Positions 11,085 to 22,277 are shown, counted from the stretch's first letter. The stretch: 47,946 nt of DNA from Saprolegnia diclina VS20 (GCF_000281045.1 NW_008246103.1:307842-355787), one strand, 5' to 3'. Numbers and translations are program-made. The notes: generated by a model from the letters alone, not told the origin.

Positions 11085-11271
11085 CGTCTAGTATCCCTAA
11101 TCATTATCTCCACGAACCGCTAAAGTGTGCACTGTGTGGTCCTAACAGCGCCCCGAACGCAGCATGCGTCCGCAGCCCGAAGCGACGTGTTAGCTCTGCA
11201 AGGGCTACTACATGCTAGAGATGCGAGAACAATGTATGGCCAAAGGGCTGTCCATGACACATTGGCTGTGG

Positions 11272-12125
11272 TTAGGTTGTCTTGGACGGGATATCTTGTC
11301 GTTCAGAAGAGAGCACCGAGGCGGCGGACCGTGCCCGCAAAAACTAGGCAAATATGTCGTATGGAGTATGCACATTACGCCAAGTACCTCGATGCGTTCG
11401 CGAAGAGCGTCCTTTGCCCACAGAAGCTCGTCCTGAATATGTTTCGGGTCCATTTGCAATAAGGCATGGACAGTCCAACGCGACTCGCTTTGGGTCCATT
11501 GCTCTCGGTCAAGATGTGCAATGCTCGCGGGTTGTGGTGCATGGACGAGGTGCACAGGCGTGCTCTCGATGGCCGGCTCTTCTCTGTGGACACGGACGAT
11601 GGTGCTGGTCATTGCCGACACGGCCGAGGCTGTATACGGCGCCACCTTGATCAGCTGCATCGGTGGCTCGACGAGCAACTCAGCTGCAAGCGCTTTCGGT
11701 CGCAATACCTCTACCATTGGCTCTCGTGGTGGCGCGGTGGCCTTTACGTCGTCCAGAGACTCGATCGCTTGCGTGGTCGCTCGGACAGGCGGCCTACCAT
11801 CGAGACATCAAGCAACACATCACGACGCTGGATAGCATACGACGTGACGAGGCCAGCTGTGAAGCGCGGGTAGCAAAGGCGCGTCGACGGCCATGCAATT
11901 GTCGTGGCGTCGCACTGCAGTAAGAGGTGTGTCAAGCTGTCCGTCTCGAGCTCGCGCACGATCTGGGCGAATGCATCGCGCACGTCGTGCAGAAGAAGCC
12001 GCCGCACGCGCCAACCCCGGTACGCCGCCTACTAGCACGCGCTAGTCAAGTGCCATCGCAGCGCCGGGTCGTACTTGGATCTTGATGCAGTGGGTCTCGG
12101 CACCGATCGGTCGGCGCTGCAGCAT
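11272..12125 (-). CDS. IQ-motif protein, IQCC-like (4 exons, 238 aa)
   Basis: Minus-strand exons 12125-12075, 12028-11841, 11793-11388 and 11343-11272, with introns of 46, 47 and 44 bases; every phase closes and the frame ends in TAA. The junction of exons 1 and 2 creates a canonical IQ motif, IQAAYRGWRVRR (IQxxxRGxxxR), near residues 16-27, so the first intron splits the calmodulin/EF-hand-binding helix. It is followed by a helical stretch and W-P-S-T-R-L-C-Y-P-R-F, an order (IQ helix, acidic helix, W...PRF) that recalls vertebrate IQCC. The C terminus is helical (DELLWAKDALRERIEFLRA). The middle is low-complexity and Pro-rich. The role is unknown; IQ proteins usually bind calmodulin or centrin at basal bodies or cilia. 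It shares a 142-bp divergent promoter with the gene at 12268. Confidence 0.75.
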
Positions 12126-12267
12126 GTTGCGATCGGCGTGCGACGACTTGATTGGCTTAAATGCGTGGTCTCAGCCAATGGCATCGCACAAAAATAGAAT
12201 AAAAGACCAACCAAACGGAGCCAATAACAGGCCAATGGCCTTGCACCATTTTTGAACGAACGTTGGG
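12126..12267. promoter_or_regulatory. Divergent promoter with four CCAAT boxes
   Basis: This 142-bp gap separates the starts of the IQ-motif gene (minus) and the SMIM4-like gene (plus). It contains CCAAT at 12175-12179, 12221-12225 and 12232-12236, and its complement ATTGG at 12151-12155. Boxes on both strands fit a bidirectional promoter. An A-rich TATA-like element lies at about 12190-12204. Confidence 0.6.
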
Positions 12268-12532
12268 ATGGCCCCGGTCGTGCCCAAGGCGTCGCTCACG
12301 CCGCTCCTCAAGAAGCTCGTGCCCGCGTGCTTTGTCATTGGCATGGGCATGGAGGTCTTCATGGTCAAGACGGGCTTCTGTATGTCACGCCTTCCATCGG
12401 CATGCCGGCTCACGCCACGTATTAGATGACATTGTTGCTCGCAACGAAGCCGAGATCCGCGCCATCAAGCGCGCCGAGCGCGACGAGTACCTGCGGCGCA
12501 AGGCCCAAGACGAAGCGACAACCACTGCTTAA
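12268..12532 (+). CDS. SMIM4/UQCC5-like small mitochondrial membrane protein (2 exons, 72 aa)
   Basis: Exons 12268-12379 and 12426-12532; the 46-base intron (GTATGT...ATTAG) splits a codon and restores GFYDIVARNEAE. The protein has a basic N terminus, one hydrophobic segment (about residues 18-35, ACFVIGMGMEVFMV) and a charged C-terminal helix. The sequence of features, membrane helix with G-x-x-M-E, then K-T-G-F-Y-D and R-x-A-E, matches SMIM4 (UQCC5), an inner-membrane assembly factor for respiratory complex III. Length matches the family (about 70 aa). Function is inferred from this resemblance only. It diverges from the IQ-motif gene and faces the coiled-coil gene 3' to 3', with only 32 bases between the stop codons. 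Confidence 0.7.
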
Positions 12533-12564
12533 GCATCCTGTGTATCGATCTGCTGCATGTCTTT

Positions 12565-15500
12565 CTACATATCGGTGCGAAAGGACGCAAAGGCCGAGTG
12601 CAGGCGATGCAGCTGCTCCTCGAGCGACGCGTTCTTGGACTGCAGCACGTAGGCTTCGGCCAGCGCTTGCGAGTCCAGTCGCGGTGTCTACATTTCTACG
12701 TTGGCCAACCTGTTCGCATTTCCTCGTACGAACCTTGGTGGTGGGTGGCGGTGGCTTGGCGTGTAGCCGCTGCAGTTCGTGGGGCGTGAGCTTCTTGCGC
12801 AAGCTGGCCGCAACGGTAGCGCGCCGGTCTTCTTCGGGTGCTGGGGCTAAGACTATTGGGGTCTCGGGTCGATGCGAGCCCCACGCATCGGCACGCGCGC
12901 CGGAAAGCTGCATCTTGAGCGTCTGGTAATTGCAATAGGTTGGACACCAGTATTGGACGACTGAACTTGCCTGGTTCTCGTCTTGGGTCTGTGCGAGGTC
13001 TCGCTGAAGTTCACGCACGAGCGAGAGCGAGGGCTCGGCGTAGTCGACGCTCTCACAGTGCTGCAAGAGTGACTGCTTGAGCGCCACCGTCGACGACGCC
13101 TTCACCTCGGCTTCCACGAGAGCATCGATGGCCGTCGGAAGGCTGCGTACGACCTCGAGGGCGTCGTGTGGCGGCGGTGTCAAAGCCGGGAGCCGCGGCT
13201 TGAGCACGATGTACATGTCCCAAATCGCATTTTGAAGCGAATGGACATGAGTCTTTGTCGTCTCGAGCTGTCCGCGCTTCTCGTGCAGGGTCGCCGACGT
13301 GGTTTCCAGCGACGCCTCGATCTATCAATGTTTCAAATTGATACCATGGACGACAAATCGATACAAAAACCTCGTGCAGACGCGACGTTAGCGTGCCCAG
13401 CGAAGCCTCGAGGTCGATCTTCTCGACGCGAAGACGGTCCGCCGTCGCACTCAGTGCGTCGTGCGCGGCGCGGGCTTCGTCGACGTCACACTGCGCCGTT
13501 GCGAGCGCCGCCCGCAGCTGCTCGAGGGCGCTTCGCGCTTCGTCTCGCTCGCGTGTGATGGCAGCGGTGCTGGCCGACGCTGCCGCCACGCGCTCGGCCA
13601 TGTCTGCGACTTGCTCTCTCAGGCAATGCAGCTCTTCCTCTTGCACGTGCTTCTACGACCACCAAATTTAGTCGAGAAAGGACCTCAATGGCGGGTACCT
13701 GCGTCGCGTCCGTCTCGACCTGCAGACGTAGCTGCACCAATGCATCTTGGCTCTCGTTGAGTTGGTCTTGGAGTTCATTTGATCGTGCGCTCGTTTCAGC
13801 CACAAGCGCATCGGCGACGCTGAGACGCTGCTCGATCTCGACCAGGCGACGGTGCTTCTACGCTCCATGGCATGCGCTAGGGTGGGCCAGGAAGGATGAC
13901 GTGTGGTACCTGTTGACAGTCGTCGTGGAGCTGTGCGTTCCACGTCTGCATCATGCCGAGCTCGTTCTGCATCAAAGTGGCTGACGCGTCAAACGCATCG
14001 CGGGCCGCTACGAGGTTGAACTTCTCCCGTGCCCACGACGCTTCCATCTGGGCGACGTGCGAGACAACATTGGAGACGCTATTGTAGATCTCGTGCAGAT
14101 AGGCCGCGAGCTTGGGTAGGCGCTCGAGAAAAGGTGGCGGCAACCGACGCTGTTCGAGTAGCGCGACGCGGCCGACCAGATCCCCAACAAGAAACCACTC
14201 GAGAAACGAGCCGTGGCTGCCCGCGGACGACGAGACGTCAAGCCGTGGCGCGTGCGACACAAACTGGTCGATCGTGTGCAAATCAGTGCGGAGCTTGCGC
14301 GCGGTCTCGGTGACATCCGCGTACCCCTTGCGCACGGCCGAGAGGTCCCCAAAGGACGCTTCAAACGCACGCATCTCATCGAGTTCGGTCTGCAGCGCGG
14401 TCTACACCAGATGCATATGGTCAGCGCACTCGAAGTAGACAACATGAATGAGCCACGCTACCTTGGCCGCTTGGAGCGTTTGGTACGACTGGCGCAGCGC
14501 TGCGACGTCATCTCGGAGGGTGGCATTGTCCTGTTCCAGGTAAGCTACACTCTCATGCAGCCGCGCACTGCGACGGTCCGTGTCGTCTTTGGCGGCGATG
14601 GCCGACTGAAGCTCCGCGCGGAGGTCGTGCAAGGACTGTTGCGCGCTGCGTTCGCGCGTCTGCGCCTCGCTGATGCTCTGGAGCAACTCGTCTTGAAGCG
14701 CCTTGAGCTCGTGCAAAGTATTCGCTTGGCCGTCCGCTGCGGCTTCAAACGCTGCAAGCCGCGCTTCGTTATCCTTGTTTGTTTGTTCGACCGCGGTGCG
14801 CGCATGCGAGGCTACAGCCAAGGCGGCTTGCGTCGCGTCGTAGTCGGTCAAGAGCGCGTTGTACTGGTCGGCGACCTTGCGCAATTCGGCCTGTGACGCG
14901 GCGAGGTCCTCACGCAGCTTGGTCACTTGCTGGCTAAGCTCGGCAGTCTACACCGCCTCCGTGACTAGGAAATCGCAAAGATCGTGGTTAGGGTTGACGT
15001 AGTACGTGGGAGGCCATGGTCTTCTGCTTGTCGGAGAGCGAGTGTGCATAGTCCATGATCGCATCGCTTTGCTCTTTGGCATTTGGCGCCTCGGGGCCCT
15101 AGTTGCTCGTTATATGATATAAGAAGTGATAGCAGCCGAATACTCGTACCGACTGCAAGCGTTCGAGCTCACTAATACGGGCATCCTTGAGCTTCAGCGC
15201 TTCATCTTGGGTCGACGTTGTGTGCCGGAGCTCGGCGAGAACGAGGAGCAGCTCGGCGTGGCCGCTAATGTTGAGCTCGTCGGCCTTGATGCGCACAGCA
15301 TCTTCGAGGATTCGAATGTAGTTGCGCTGGTCCGGGTCGTCCGAGGCCTCGGAGGACGAAGCCACCGACTTGGCCTACACGACCACATATCAGCAACGAG
15401 GTCGCCCAACGCTCAAAGGAGACCGGCGAATATGGTGCTGGCGTCGTAGGCGAAGATGAAGTGTTGTTGAATGTCGATTTGAGATCCTTGATGCGCCGCA

Positions 15501-15858
15501 GCGCGGCTTCGCACCGCTTTTGCTCGCGCTCAAACTTGAGCTTCCACTCGTCGGCCTCGGCCTCCTTCGACTTGATGCGCTGGCGCTCGCCTTGCACAAT
15601 AACCTGCCCGCTCATCTTGGCGCTGCGCAGCTTCTCGATGAGCTTGTCCTTGGTTGCAAGCTCTTCGTGGAGCTCGCTGAGCTCTTTGGCCTGCTTGCGG
15701 ATCTTGGTGATGAGCGCGGTCGTGCTGGTCGCGAGTGGCGGTGCCTTGGCCGGCGCCCGCTTGCTTGGCCGCGGCAGCTCGGGCTCATACTCGTACGCTC
15801 CAGCGGCAAAGTCGCGCTCCGAGCCCGATGGCGACCGCAGCGCTGTGCCAAAGGGCAT
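12565..15858 (-). CDS. Long coiled-coil protein (10 exons, 944 aa)
   Basis: Minus-strand exons 15858-15424, 15374-15150, 15098-15006, 14947-14462, 14401-13910, 13857-13699, 13652-13371, 13321-12971, 12922-12734 and 12687-12565. All nine introns are phase 0 and 46-60 bases long. The intron at 12923-12970 is GC-AG (GCAAGT...CAG) and in-frame; the one at 15375-15423 has an unusual GTCTCC donor. After a Ser/Pro-rich N terminus, nearly the whole protein is heptad-rich: KQAKELSELHEELATKDKLI at the start, ELRKVADQYNALLTDYD in the middle and KNASLEEQLHRLHSAF at the end. There is no enzyme domain. Such proteins are usually scaffolds of centrosomes, basal bodies, axonemes or Golgi. I cannot name an orthologue. 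It diverges from the THADA gene. Confidence 0.8.
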
Positions 15859-16439
15859 GATTGCTCGACTGCGCCAAGAAGGCCGGCGCCCCTTCGCGGT
15901 ATCTACTGCAACGTGGCATATGCCGCAAACAAAATGCCGAATGCAAGAACAACCGGCGCGTGGAACCGGTTCGAGACGGTTACAAACGTCCACCACCGCC
16001 AAACCGCATGGCCAAACCGGTTGGCGCTCTGCACCCGGACCCAGCGCAAACTTGGAATGCTGCCCGCTCGTCGTGACGCCGGCATCGTCGACTGTTGGTC
16101 GTCGTCATCGTTCTCAAAGCTTCCGTAGAGTCCAAGTCCACGGCAGGCTCCCCAAAATGCGTTTGGTTGGGTAATTTGGCCCTCGCCGCGTTTCGCCCTG
16201 CAATTGCGCGGCGATATACGTAGGGATGGATAAACGCACCCAGCAATTCGCTACGCCCACCACTGCGGCCCTGCAGCACCCTTGTATGCAGCGTGCAGCG
16301 TCTTTGCGAGCAAAGGCGTTGGCATCTCCAAACTCAAACTCAAAGATCGCGAAACCGATGCAATCCAGTGGTGGCTTTTCAGCCAGTTGTTTCGACCAAT
16401 CAGCGTCGTTTCAGTTTGCGGCAAGCTGCTCACAACGCC
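15859..16439. promoter_or_regulatory. Divergent promoter between coiled-coil and THADA genes
   Basis: The 581-bp gap between two outward-reading genes. Open frames here are extensions or shadows of the neighbours. A CCAAT box lies at 16396-16400 (GACCAATCAGCG), about 40 bases before the THADA start. No other structure is evident. Confidence 0.5.
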
Positions 16440-19400
16440 ATGGTGCGCAAGAAGAAGAAGTCGCTGAACACGCTCGTCAAGGCGAATGGCCTCGCGACCG
16501 CCGACGCGCCGCTGCCCGCCGACATCCGCTCGATCCTGCTGCCGTCGCCGGTCGCCGTCTCGCTCCATACCGGTGCCAACGCGACGCTCGACCTCGACCT
16601 CGGCGCGCTGACGCACAACCTGCTCCATGCGCCCGACTCGTACGCGCAGCTCAAGGCGCTGCAGCTCTTCCGCTCGCACCTCAAGCTTGTCGTCGCCGCC
16701 GCACCCGCGATCCGCGAGCTCGACGCCGTCGCCCAAGCCGACCTCTGGTCGTTTGCGTCCACCGCGCTGCGCTTTGCCTTTCGCCTGTACATTGCCAAGC
16801 CGGTGCGGCTCATGCGCAAGACGATCCTCCCGATTCTCGATGCGCTGCTCTCGTACGATGCGGCGTTCCCGCACCTCGCGTCGCCGTCGCTCTCGGATGT
16901 CCTCGCGGACGAAGTCGAGTCGTTTCTTCAGGTCGCGACGGCCACCGATGCGGACGCGACCTCGGAGGCGCTCGACGTCATCGACCAGCTGCTCGGCCTC
17001 GCCGAGTGCCCGCACATTGCCGAGATGCTCTGGCTGCTGCACCCGCTCGGGCACCCGGGTCTCGCGTCGCTGCTCGCCTTTTGCGCGACGCAGCTGCGCG
17101 TGCTCTCGGCGCCCATTGCAGCGTACGCCGCGACGACCACGACCGATGACGACGACGACGTCATGCAGTCGTCCGAAGTCATCCACGCGTCGGAGCGTTG
17201 CCAAAACCTTCTCAAGACGCTCATTTTGCTCGCGTCCGTGCAGCAAAAGACCGCCACGCGCGTCGTGCTCTTTTCGACGACGACGGCGATCGGGTCGCCG
17301 CGGTCGCTGCATGCGACGCTCGAGGCCATGGTGCAGCAGTGCGTCATTGTGCTCAACTCGCCCGTCGTCGCCAAGGACCTCCTCACCCAAGTCGGTCTCG
17401 TGACTGCGCTTCTCCTCAAGCTGCACTACCACGGCAACGACTTTGCCGGCGACATGCTCGCATGGGTGTTTCCGTCGTCGGCCGGCGTCACCGGCTGGCT
17501 CCGGTGCCTCGACCTCTCGGCGTTCACGCCTCTCTCGCGCCTCGCCTTGTACCGCGGTCTCTTCAACGCGATCGACGACGCTGCCTTCCAACGCCCGTTC
17601 CGATCCTCGAACGTCCTGCAAGTGGCATTTGACACGGTGCTACGCTCGTGCGTCGGTGCGCCGACGCTCAACACGCGTCTGTATGCCTTCCAGGTGCTCG
17701 AGATGTTCCTGCGGCGTACGATTGCGCTGGCGCAGCGCACGTCCGCCGATGTGCTCACACCCGCCTCGGTGCTCAACGTTCTCGACGTCGTCTTGCTCAA
17801 CTGGGAGCATCCGTCGAAGCGCATCAACCAGTTTATGACGCCAATGTTCACGCACCTCGTTGCACTCCTCGACCTCAAGGCGTCGGCCGGTTTGGACAAG
17901 TGGACAGCGATCATTACGCGGGTGCTGGCCCAACCAGAAGAGAGTCGGTCGCGGTACCTGGCAACGACGGTCCTCCTCCCCAAGGTGACGGCAAAGGGTC
18001 TTCTCGCGTCGCATCAAGGCTTCCTTGCGTCCGTGCTCGTGGCCGTCGCCAACAAGGACGTCTCGGCGGCGGCTGCCTGTCTCTTTGTCCAAGTCGTCGA
18101 CGATCTCAAGTGCACGACGGAAGATGCTGCTATGTGGGCCGGTCTGTGGGTGCCGTACCTTGTGCACGCGCTCTTGTCGAATGACGCGGGCAGCCGCCTC
18201 CGCGTCGCCACGTATGTGCTCCCAATCTTGATCAAATCAGACGCGGCCAGTGTACCGCCGCTCCTTGCCGCTCTCCGCGCGCAGCCAGGTACCGTCCATG
18301 TACCTTCTTCATGGACTTCTTATGCGACTTGCGTAGCGTCCGACACGCGGCTCTGGTCGATGCTGGAGCTCGTCAAGTGTGCGCGCAAGTCGGTGGCGTC
18401 GCCGCCGACGCTGACGCTCGACGAAGTCCACGTTGGGCTTGTGCACGCCGACGGCGAGATTCGCATGGCAGCGTACGACATGGTGTGTGCAAGCCTCAAG
18501 ACGACCGCGCTGCCGTCGCCCTCGGACCTGCAGCTCGTCCAGCTGTTCTTCATCGCCAGCGCCAAGTCGATTGCGCCGTCGCTTCGCATGAAGTCGATCA
18601 TTGGCCTGAAAGCAATGCTGCTCCGGATCCGCGACGGCATGCGCAAGAGCTGCCGCCGGGACGCCGCAACAACGGATGACGTGGCGCACCAGTTTCCGCG
18701 CTGGGTCGCGGACCTCGTCGTTGCGTGCGTCTACCCCGGCGCGACGCCGCAGCGAGTGACGATGGGCCTCGAGATCCTCCAGCTGTACTTGCAGATCTTT
18801 GACGGCACGCCGTTCTTGTTTCCGGCGGTCACCAAGGCCCTCTTCAACGCGCTCATTAGCTCGTGGGACAAGGTGCGTGCGCTTGCGTACTCGATTCTCG
18901 AGACGTTTCCGTCGCCGCTGCCCGGCTACGACGACGCGGTGAACCTCCAGTCGCTGTACCGATGGGCGCTCACGCTCGCGAGCAGCCCGCGCCAGCGCGA
19001 GACGGACGCCGGCGCGCTCTTCCTCCGGCTGTTGGCCAAGCAGAGCGCGCTTCTCGTGCAATTTGGTATTGTGCCCAAGTCGCAGATTGTGGGCGCGTCG
19101 GTGCAGCAAGCCTTGGTCGACCACCTCGTGAGCATCCTCGCGTCGCGTCTTGCCGTCGTGCGTGCGAACGCGGACGTGTCGGAGCCGCCACTCATCCACG
19201 GCCTCTTGCTCTCGATCCGGTTCTTGCTCGACGACGCGCAAGTGACGCTGCCGACGTGGCAGACGACGCTGTCGGCGACATTCGAGTGCCTCTGGGAAAG
19301 CATGCAACTCGCACTGAGCGTCGTTGGTGACGCGACGTCGGGCATTGGCGCTGCGTCGCTCGATGACACGTTTGACGTGGCCAACGAAGTCCTTACGTCC

Positions 19401-22043
19401 GAGCAGCTGCGCGCAAAAGCCGTCGACTCGCGTGGCCATGTGGTCCTCGATGAAGACGACACGGACCCAGACACGGAGCAGCGCGCGGTGGTCGGTAGCT
19501 GGCTTGCGGCGCGCGAAGCCGGTGCGGCTATGGACACGCTCGTGCGGCTGGCGCTGCCGCTGGCGACGGTCACCGACGACGCGCTCCTCACGTCGTTGCA
19601 CAAGGCCGGCGCGACGTTGCTCAACGCGCTCTTTGAGCTCAAGCATGGCGGTGCGGTCGCGACTGTCTCGGTGGCATTCGAAGGCATTTGCCGATCGCTG
19701 CTGCACCACAGCGAGCGCCACCGCCACCTCGGCACGTGGCCGGCCAAGTGGTGCGACACGCTGCTGTCGCGTCTCGAGCACGCGGAGCAGGCGTTCATTT
19801 TGCGCCGCTCGGCGGGCTTTGCGAGCTCGTTTGTTGCGCTGCTTCGGTCTGAGCCCCGCAACGCGGCTGCGACGATGCTGCCCAAGGTGCTCAGCGTGCT
19901 TCTCCGTCTCGGTGGCCGCGCAAACGCCATCGACAAGTCGCGTGTCCATGCGCTCAACATTCTCAAGCTCCTCGCGCAAGATGCTGTGCTTGCTGAAGAC
20001 ATGGCCGCGCACGTGCCGTCGATGCTCCGCCTCGCGATCGATGGCTTTGAGAGCACGTCGTGGGCCGTCCGGAACTCGTCGATGATGCTCTTTGCGGCCG
20101 CGACCCAGCGCGCGATCGGCGACAAGCAGGTGGCCGACGGCGCGGCGCCCAACGGTGTCTCGTCGACCGACGTCTTTTCGCGCTGCACGGGCGTCGACAC
20201 GTTCCTGGCCGACCACGTCGGGGCGATGACCAACTCGGCGCTATACCCGCTTCTGCTCTTGATGAGCCGCCTCCGGCCGGGCGACGGGGCGACCACGAGC
20301 GTCCTTCCGCTCTCGACCTTTGTGCCCATGGTGACGGCGTGCGCGTCACAATCGCACATCTTTCACCGACGCATTGCCGCCCATGCGCTCGCTGCGATTG
20401 TCCGGACGCAGGACATTGCCGATGTGATTGCATCGCTCTTGCCGTCGCTAACGCAGTGGATCCCGCGCCGAACGTCGCACAATGCGATGCACGGCACCTT
20501 GCTGCAGCTGCTCGCGCTGCTCGACCGTGCGGCCGACGACAAGGCCAAGAAGCTCGTGTCGGCGTCGGCGTTTGCGGCGCTTCTGGCGCCGATCGTGGAA
20601 GCGTGCACGGCGCTGCTGCCCTCTGCGCTCGCGCTCAAGTGCATGACCAACAAGGGCACGTTCTTGCAGCTCGTCTCCAGTGTGCTGCAGCATGCGCCGG
20701 ACGCAAAGCTGACGCAAAGCATGTGGGATGCGTGCATAGTGCTGTACAAGGACGACGTGCCCCGCCACCGGAGCCCGGGCCTCGATATCGTCCACCAAGC
20801 AGTGGCTGCGTTTGTCGTCAGCTACGTTGTCGCACACCCCGTGCATGCCGATGTCGTGCGCGCCGGCCTCCGTAGCTCCGTGTTTGAGCTCCGGCGGTCG
20901 ACAACGACCGCGTGTGCGGCCCAAGCGACGGCGATGGCGCCACTGTCTCTTGTCGCAACTCTTGCCGCGCAAGTCGTGGTCGAAACACACCCGCCGACGC
21001 TGGGCCGCCAGTTGCAACTGCTGGTGACGCTCGCACCGTCATCGTTGGAGGTCTGGACGCACGTGTCGCCCGCGCTCCCCACGTTGCTCGAGCTCAGTGT
21101 CCACGCGGTCGACGCCACGTCCAAGGCTGCCGCGCTCCAGGTGCTCGCGCTCTTGCATGCGACGGCGACGGTGTCGGCGCCGCCGGCACTCGCCGAGACG
21201 CTCGTGTGTCAAATTCAAGTGCTCAGCGACGAGCTGCAGCCGCTGGTCGTTCGTCTGGCGGCGGCGCGCAGCTTGCATCTGAGCAAGCTTTTGGCGCAGC
21301 AGTCGAACGCCAACTTGGTCGTCGACGGCTGGCTCGCAGCGCTCGTCTTGCTCCAGGACGACGAAGCCTGTGTGCGTGAGGCCATCCGCGCGACGGTCGC
21401 ACCCTTGGTCACGTCGGCGCACGCGGCGCCGTCCGACATGATGGTGCTGCCGTATGCTGTCGCCTACTTGGCCCAAACATTTGGCCACGTCGGGCGTCTC
21501 CAAGAGGCCATTGCGAGCTACTTGACGACGTACACGGCGCTCTATCCGCGCCTCGACGAGTGCATCAGCGCGTCCGACGGCCACGCGTACAACGTACTCT
21601 GCGACAAGATTTTTGAGGCTGAGAGCGGCAACTACTTCAAGGAGCACGAGCTGCTCGTGCAGCTTTTCGCCCAGCACTTTGTGCGCACGGGCAAGGTCCG
21701 TCTCCCGACTGTGGTGGCCGATCTCGAAACGTGTCTGCGTCGCTGGGCGGCCGCGAACGCGCTGCACCAGCAGGCGTGGGTCGGTGGCACGACCTTCTTT
21801 CCCGACGTCTTCCCGCTCTTCCATAACGCGCTCCTTGTCGTCATTGCCCAAGTGCACGCGATGAACGAGACGGCGTGTGAGGGGCTGCAAGCACTGGCGC
21901 GCAACGTGCTCGGGTCCGAGACGCACAACATGCACCCGCTCTTGTGCCAAGCGCTCACGGCGTTGGCGACCGGGGATCCGTCCTTGGCGCCACTGCTCTT
22001 CCTGACGCCGTCCTGGGCGAGCAAGCACCAGATTGTGGCGTAG
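16440..22043 (+). CDS. THADA: THADA/Trm732 homologue, tRNA position-32 methylation cofactor (1867 aa)
   Basis: Intronless. The open frame extends upstream, but the ATG at 16440 begins a basic, plausible N terminus (MVRKKKKSLNTLVKANG), so I start there. The protein is an all-helical HEAT-like solenoid of 1867 residues, close to human THADA and longer than yeast Trm732. The DUF2428 core is recognisable from about residue 1010 to 1300, including LRRSAGFASSFVALL near 1118, HALNILKLL, and ESTSWAVRNSSMMLF near 1203. Upstream, the D-G-E-I-R-x-x-A-Y and SLRMKSIIGL segments also match THADA. Family knowledge: Trm732 binds the FTSJ1/Trm7 methyltransferase and directs 2'-O-methylation of tRNA nucleotide 32. 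The methyltransferase itself is not in this window. It converges on the small ankyrin gene. Confidence 0.9.
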   Translation: MVRKKKKSLNTLVKANGLATADAPLPADIRSILLPSPVAVSLHTGANATLDLDLGALTHNLLHAPDSYAQLKALQLFRSHLKLVVAAAPAIRELDAVAQADLWSFASTALRFAFRLYIAKPVRLMRKTILPILDALLSYDAAFPHLASPSLSDVLADEVESFLQVATATDADATSEALDVIDQLLGLAECPHIAEMLWLLHPLGHPGLASLLAFCATQLRVLSAPIAAYAATTTTDDDDDVMQSSEVIHASERCQNLLKTLILLASVQQKTATRVVLFSTTTAIGSPRSLHATLEAMVQQCVIVLNSPVVAKDLLTQVGLVTALLLKLHYHGNDFAGDMLAWVFPSSAGVTGWLRCLDLSAFTPLSRLALYRGLFNAIDDAAFQRPFRSSNVLQVAFDTVLRSCVGAPTLNTRLYAFQVLEMFLRRTIALAQRTSADVLTPASVLNVLDVVLLNWEHPSKRINQFMTPMFTHLVALLDLKASAGLDKWTAIITRVLAQPEESRSRYLATTVLLPKVTAKGLLASHQGFLASVLVAVANKDVSAAAACLFVQVVDDLKCTTEDAAMWAGLWVPYLVHALLSNDAGSRLRVATYVLPILIKSDAASVPPLLAALRAQPGTVHVPSSWTSYATCVASDTRLWSMLELVKCARKSVASPPTLTLDEVHVGLVHADGEIRMAAYDMVCASLKTTALPSPSDLQLVQLFFIASAKSIAPSLRMKSIIGLKAMLLRIRDGMRKSCRRDAATTDDVAHQFPRWVADLVVACVYPGATPQRVTMGLEILQLYLQIFDGTPFLFPAVTKALFNALISSWDKVRALAYSILETFPSPLPGYDDAVNLQSLYRWALTLASSPRQRETDAGALFLRLLAKQSALLVQFGIVPKSQIVGASVQQALVDHLVSILASRLAVVRANADVSEPPLIHGLLLSIRFLLDDAQVTLPTWQTTLSATFECLWESMQLALSVVGDATSGIGAASLDDTFDVANEVLTSEQLRAKAVDSRGHVVLDEDDTDPDTEQRAVVGSWLAAREAGAAMDTLVRLALPLATVTDDALLTSLHKAGATLLNALFELKHGGAVATVSVAFEGICRSLLHHSERHRHLGTWPAKWCDTLLSRLEHAEQAFILRRSAGFASSFVALLRSEPRNAAATMLPKVLSVLLRLGGRANAIDKSRVHALNILKLLAQDAVLAEDMAAHVPSMLRLAIDGFESTSWAVRNSSMMLFAAATQRAIGDKQVADGAAPNGVSSTDVFSRCTGVDTFLADHVGAMTNSALYPLLLLMSRLRPGDGATTSVLPLSTFVPMVTACASQSHIFHRRIAAHALAAIVRTQDIADVIASLLPSLTQWIPRRTSHNAMHGTLLQLLALLDRAADDKAKKLVSASAFAALLAPIVEACTALLPSALALKCMTNKGTFLQLVSSVLQHAPDAKLTQSMWDACIVLYKDDVPRHRSPGLDIVHQAVAAFVVSYVVAHPVHADVVRAGLRSSVFELRRSTTTACAAQATAMAPLSLVATLAAQVVVETHPPTLGRQLQLLVTLAPSSLEVWTHVSPALPTLLELSVHAVDATSKAAALQVLALLHATATVSAPPALAETLVCQIQVLSDELQPLVVRLAAARSLHLSKLLAQQSNANLVVDGWLAALVLLQDDEACVREAIRATVAPLVTSAHAAPSDMMVLPYAVAYLAQTFGHVGRLQEAIASYLTTYTALYPRLDECISASDGHAYNVLCDKIFEAESGNYFKEHELLVQLFAQHFVRTGKVRLPTVVADLETCLRRWAAANALHQQAWVGGTTFFPDVFPLFHNALLVVIAQVHAMNETACEGLQALARNVLGSETHNMHPLLCQALTALATGDPSLAPLLFLTPSWASKHQIVA

Positions 22044-22277
22044 TTACTGCCGTTTACACGAAAGGAATACATGCTTTTTCATCGCCTTATCATCTTGTGT
22101 CGCTTAGGGAAGTTGCTCGCACGATGCGGGTGGCGTGTACAGGTACTAGGTACGACTACACTGCAGGTACCATGGGCCTGGAGGCTCGCTGGTGGGCTTG
22201 AAAGACGCACATTCAACTTGACTTCATTTTGATAGACATGTTTTTGTGTGGTCATTAAGTAATTAGATATATACATA

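Noticed and set aside
18309-20359. Long minus-strand frames of 635 and 477 codons opposite THADA.
   Set aside because: Antisense shadows of a gene with strong third-position GC; composition is Arg/Ser-rich and no motif is present.
16440-22043. First taken for UTP10/HEATR1 because of its HEAT-rich length and start.
   Set aside because: The DUF2428 signature (RRSAGF, HALNIL, SWAVRNSS) and upstream segments match THADA/Trm732 and not UTP10.
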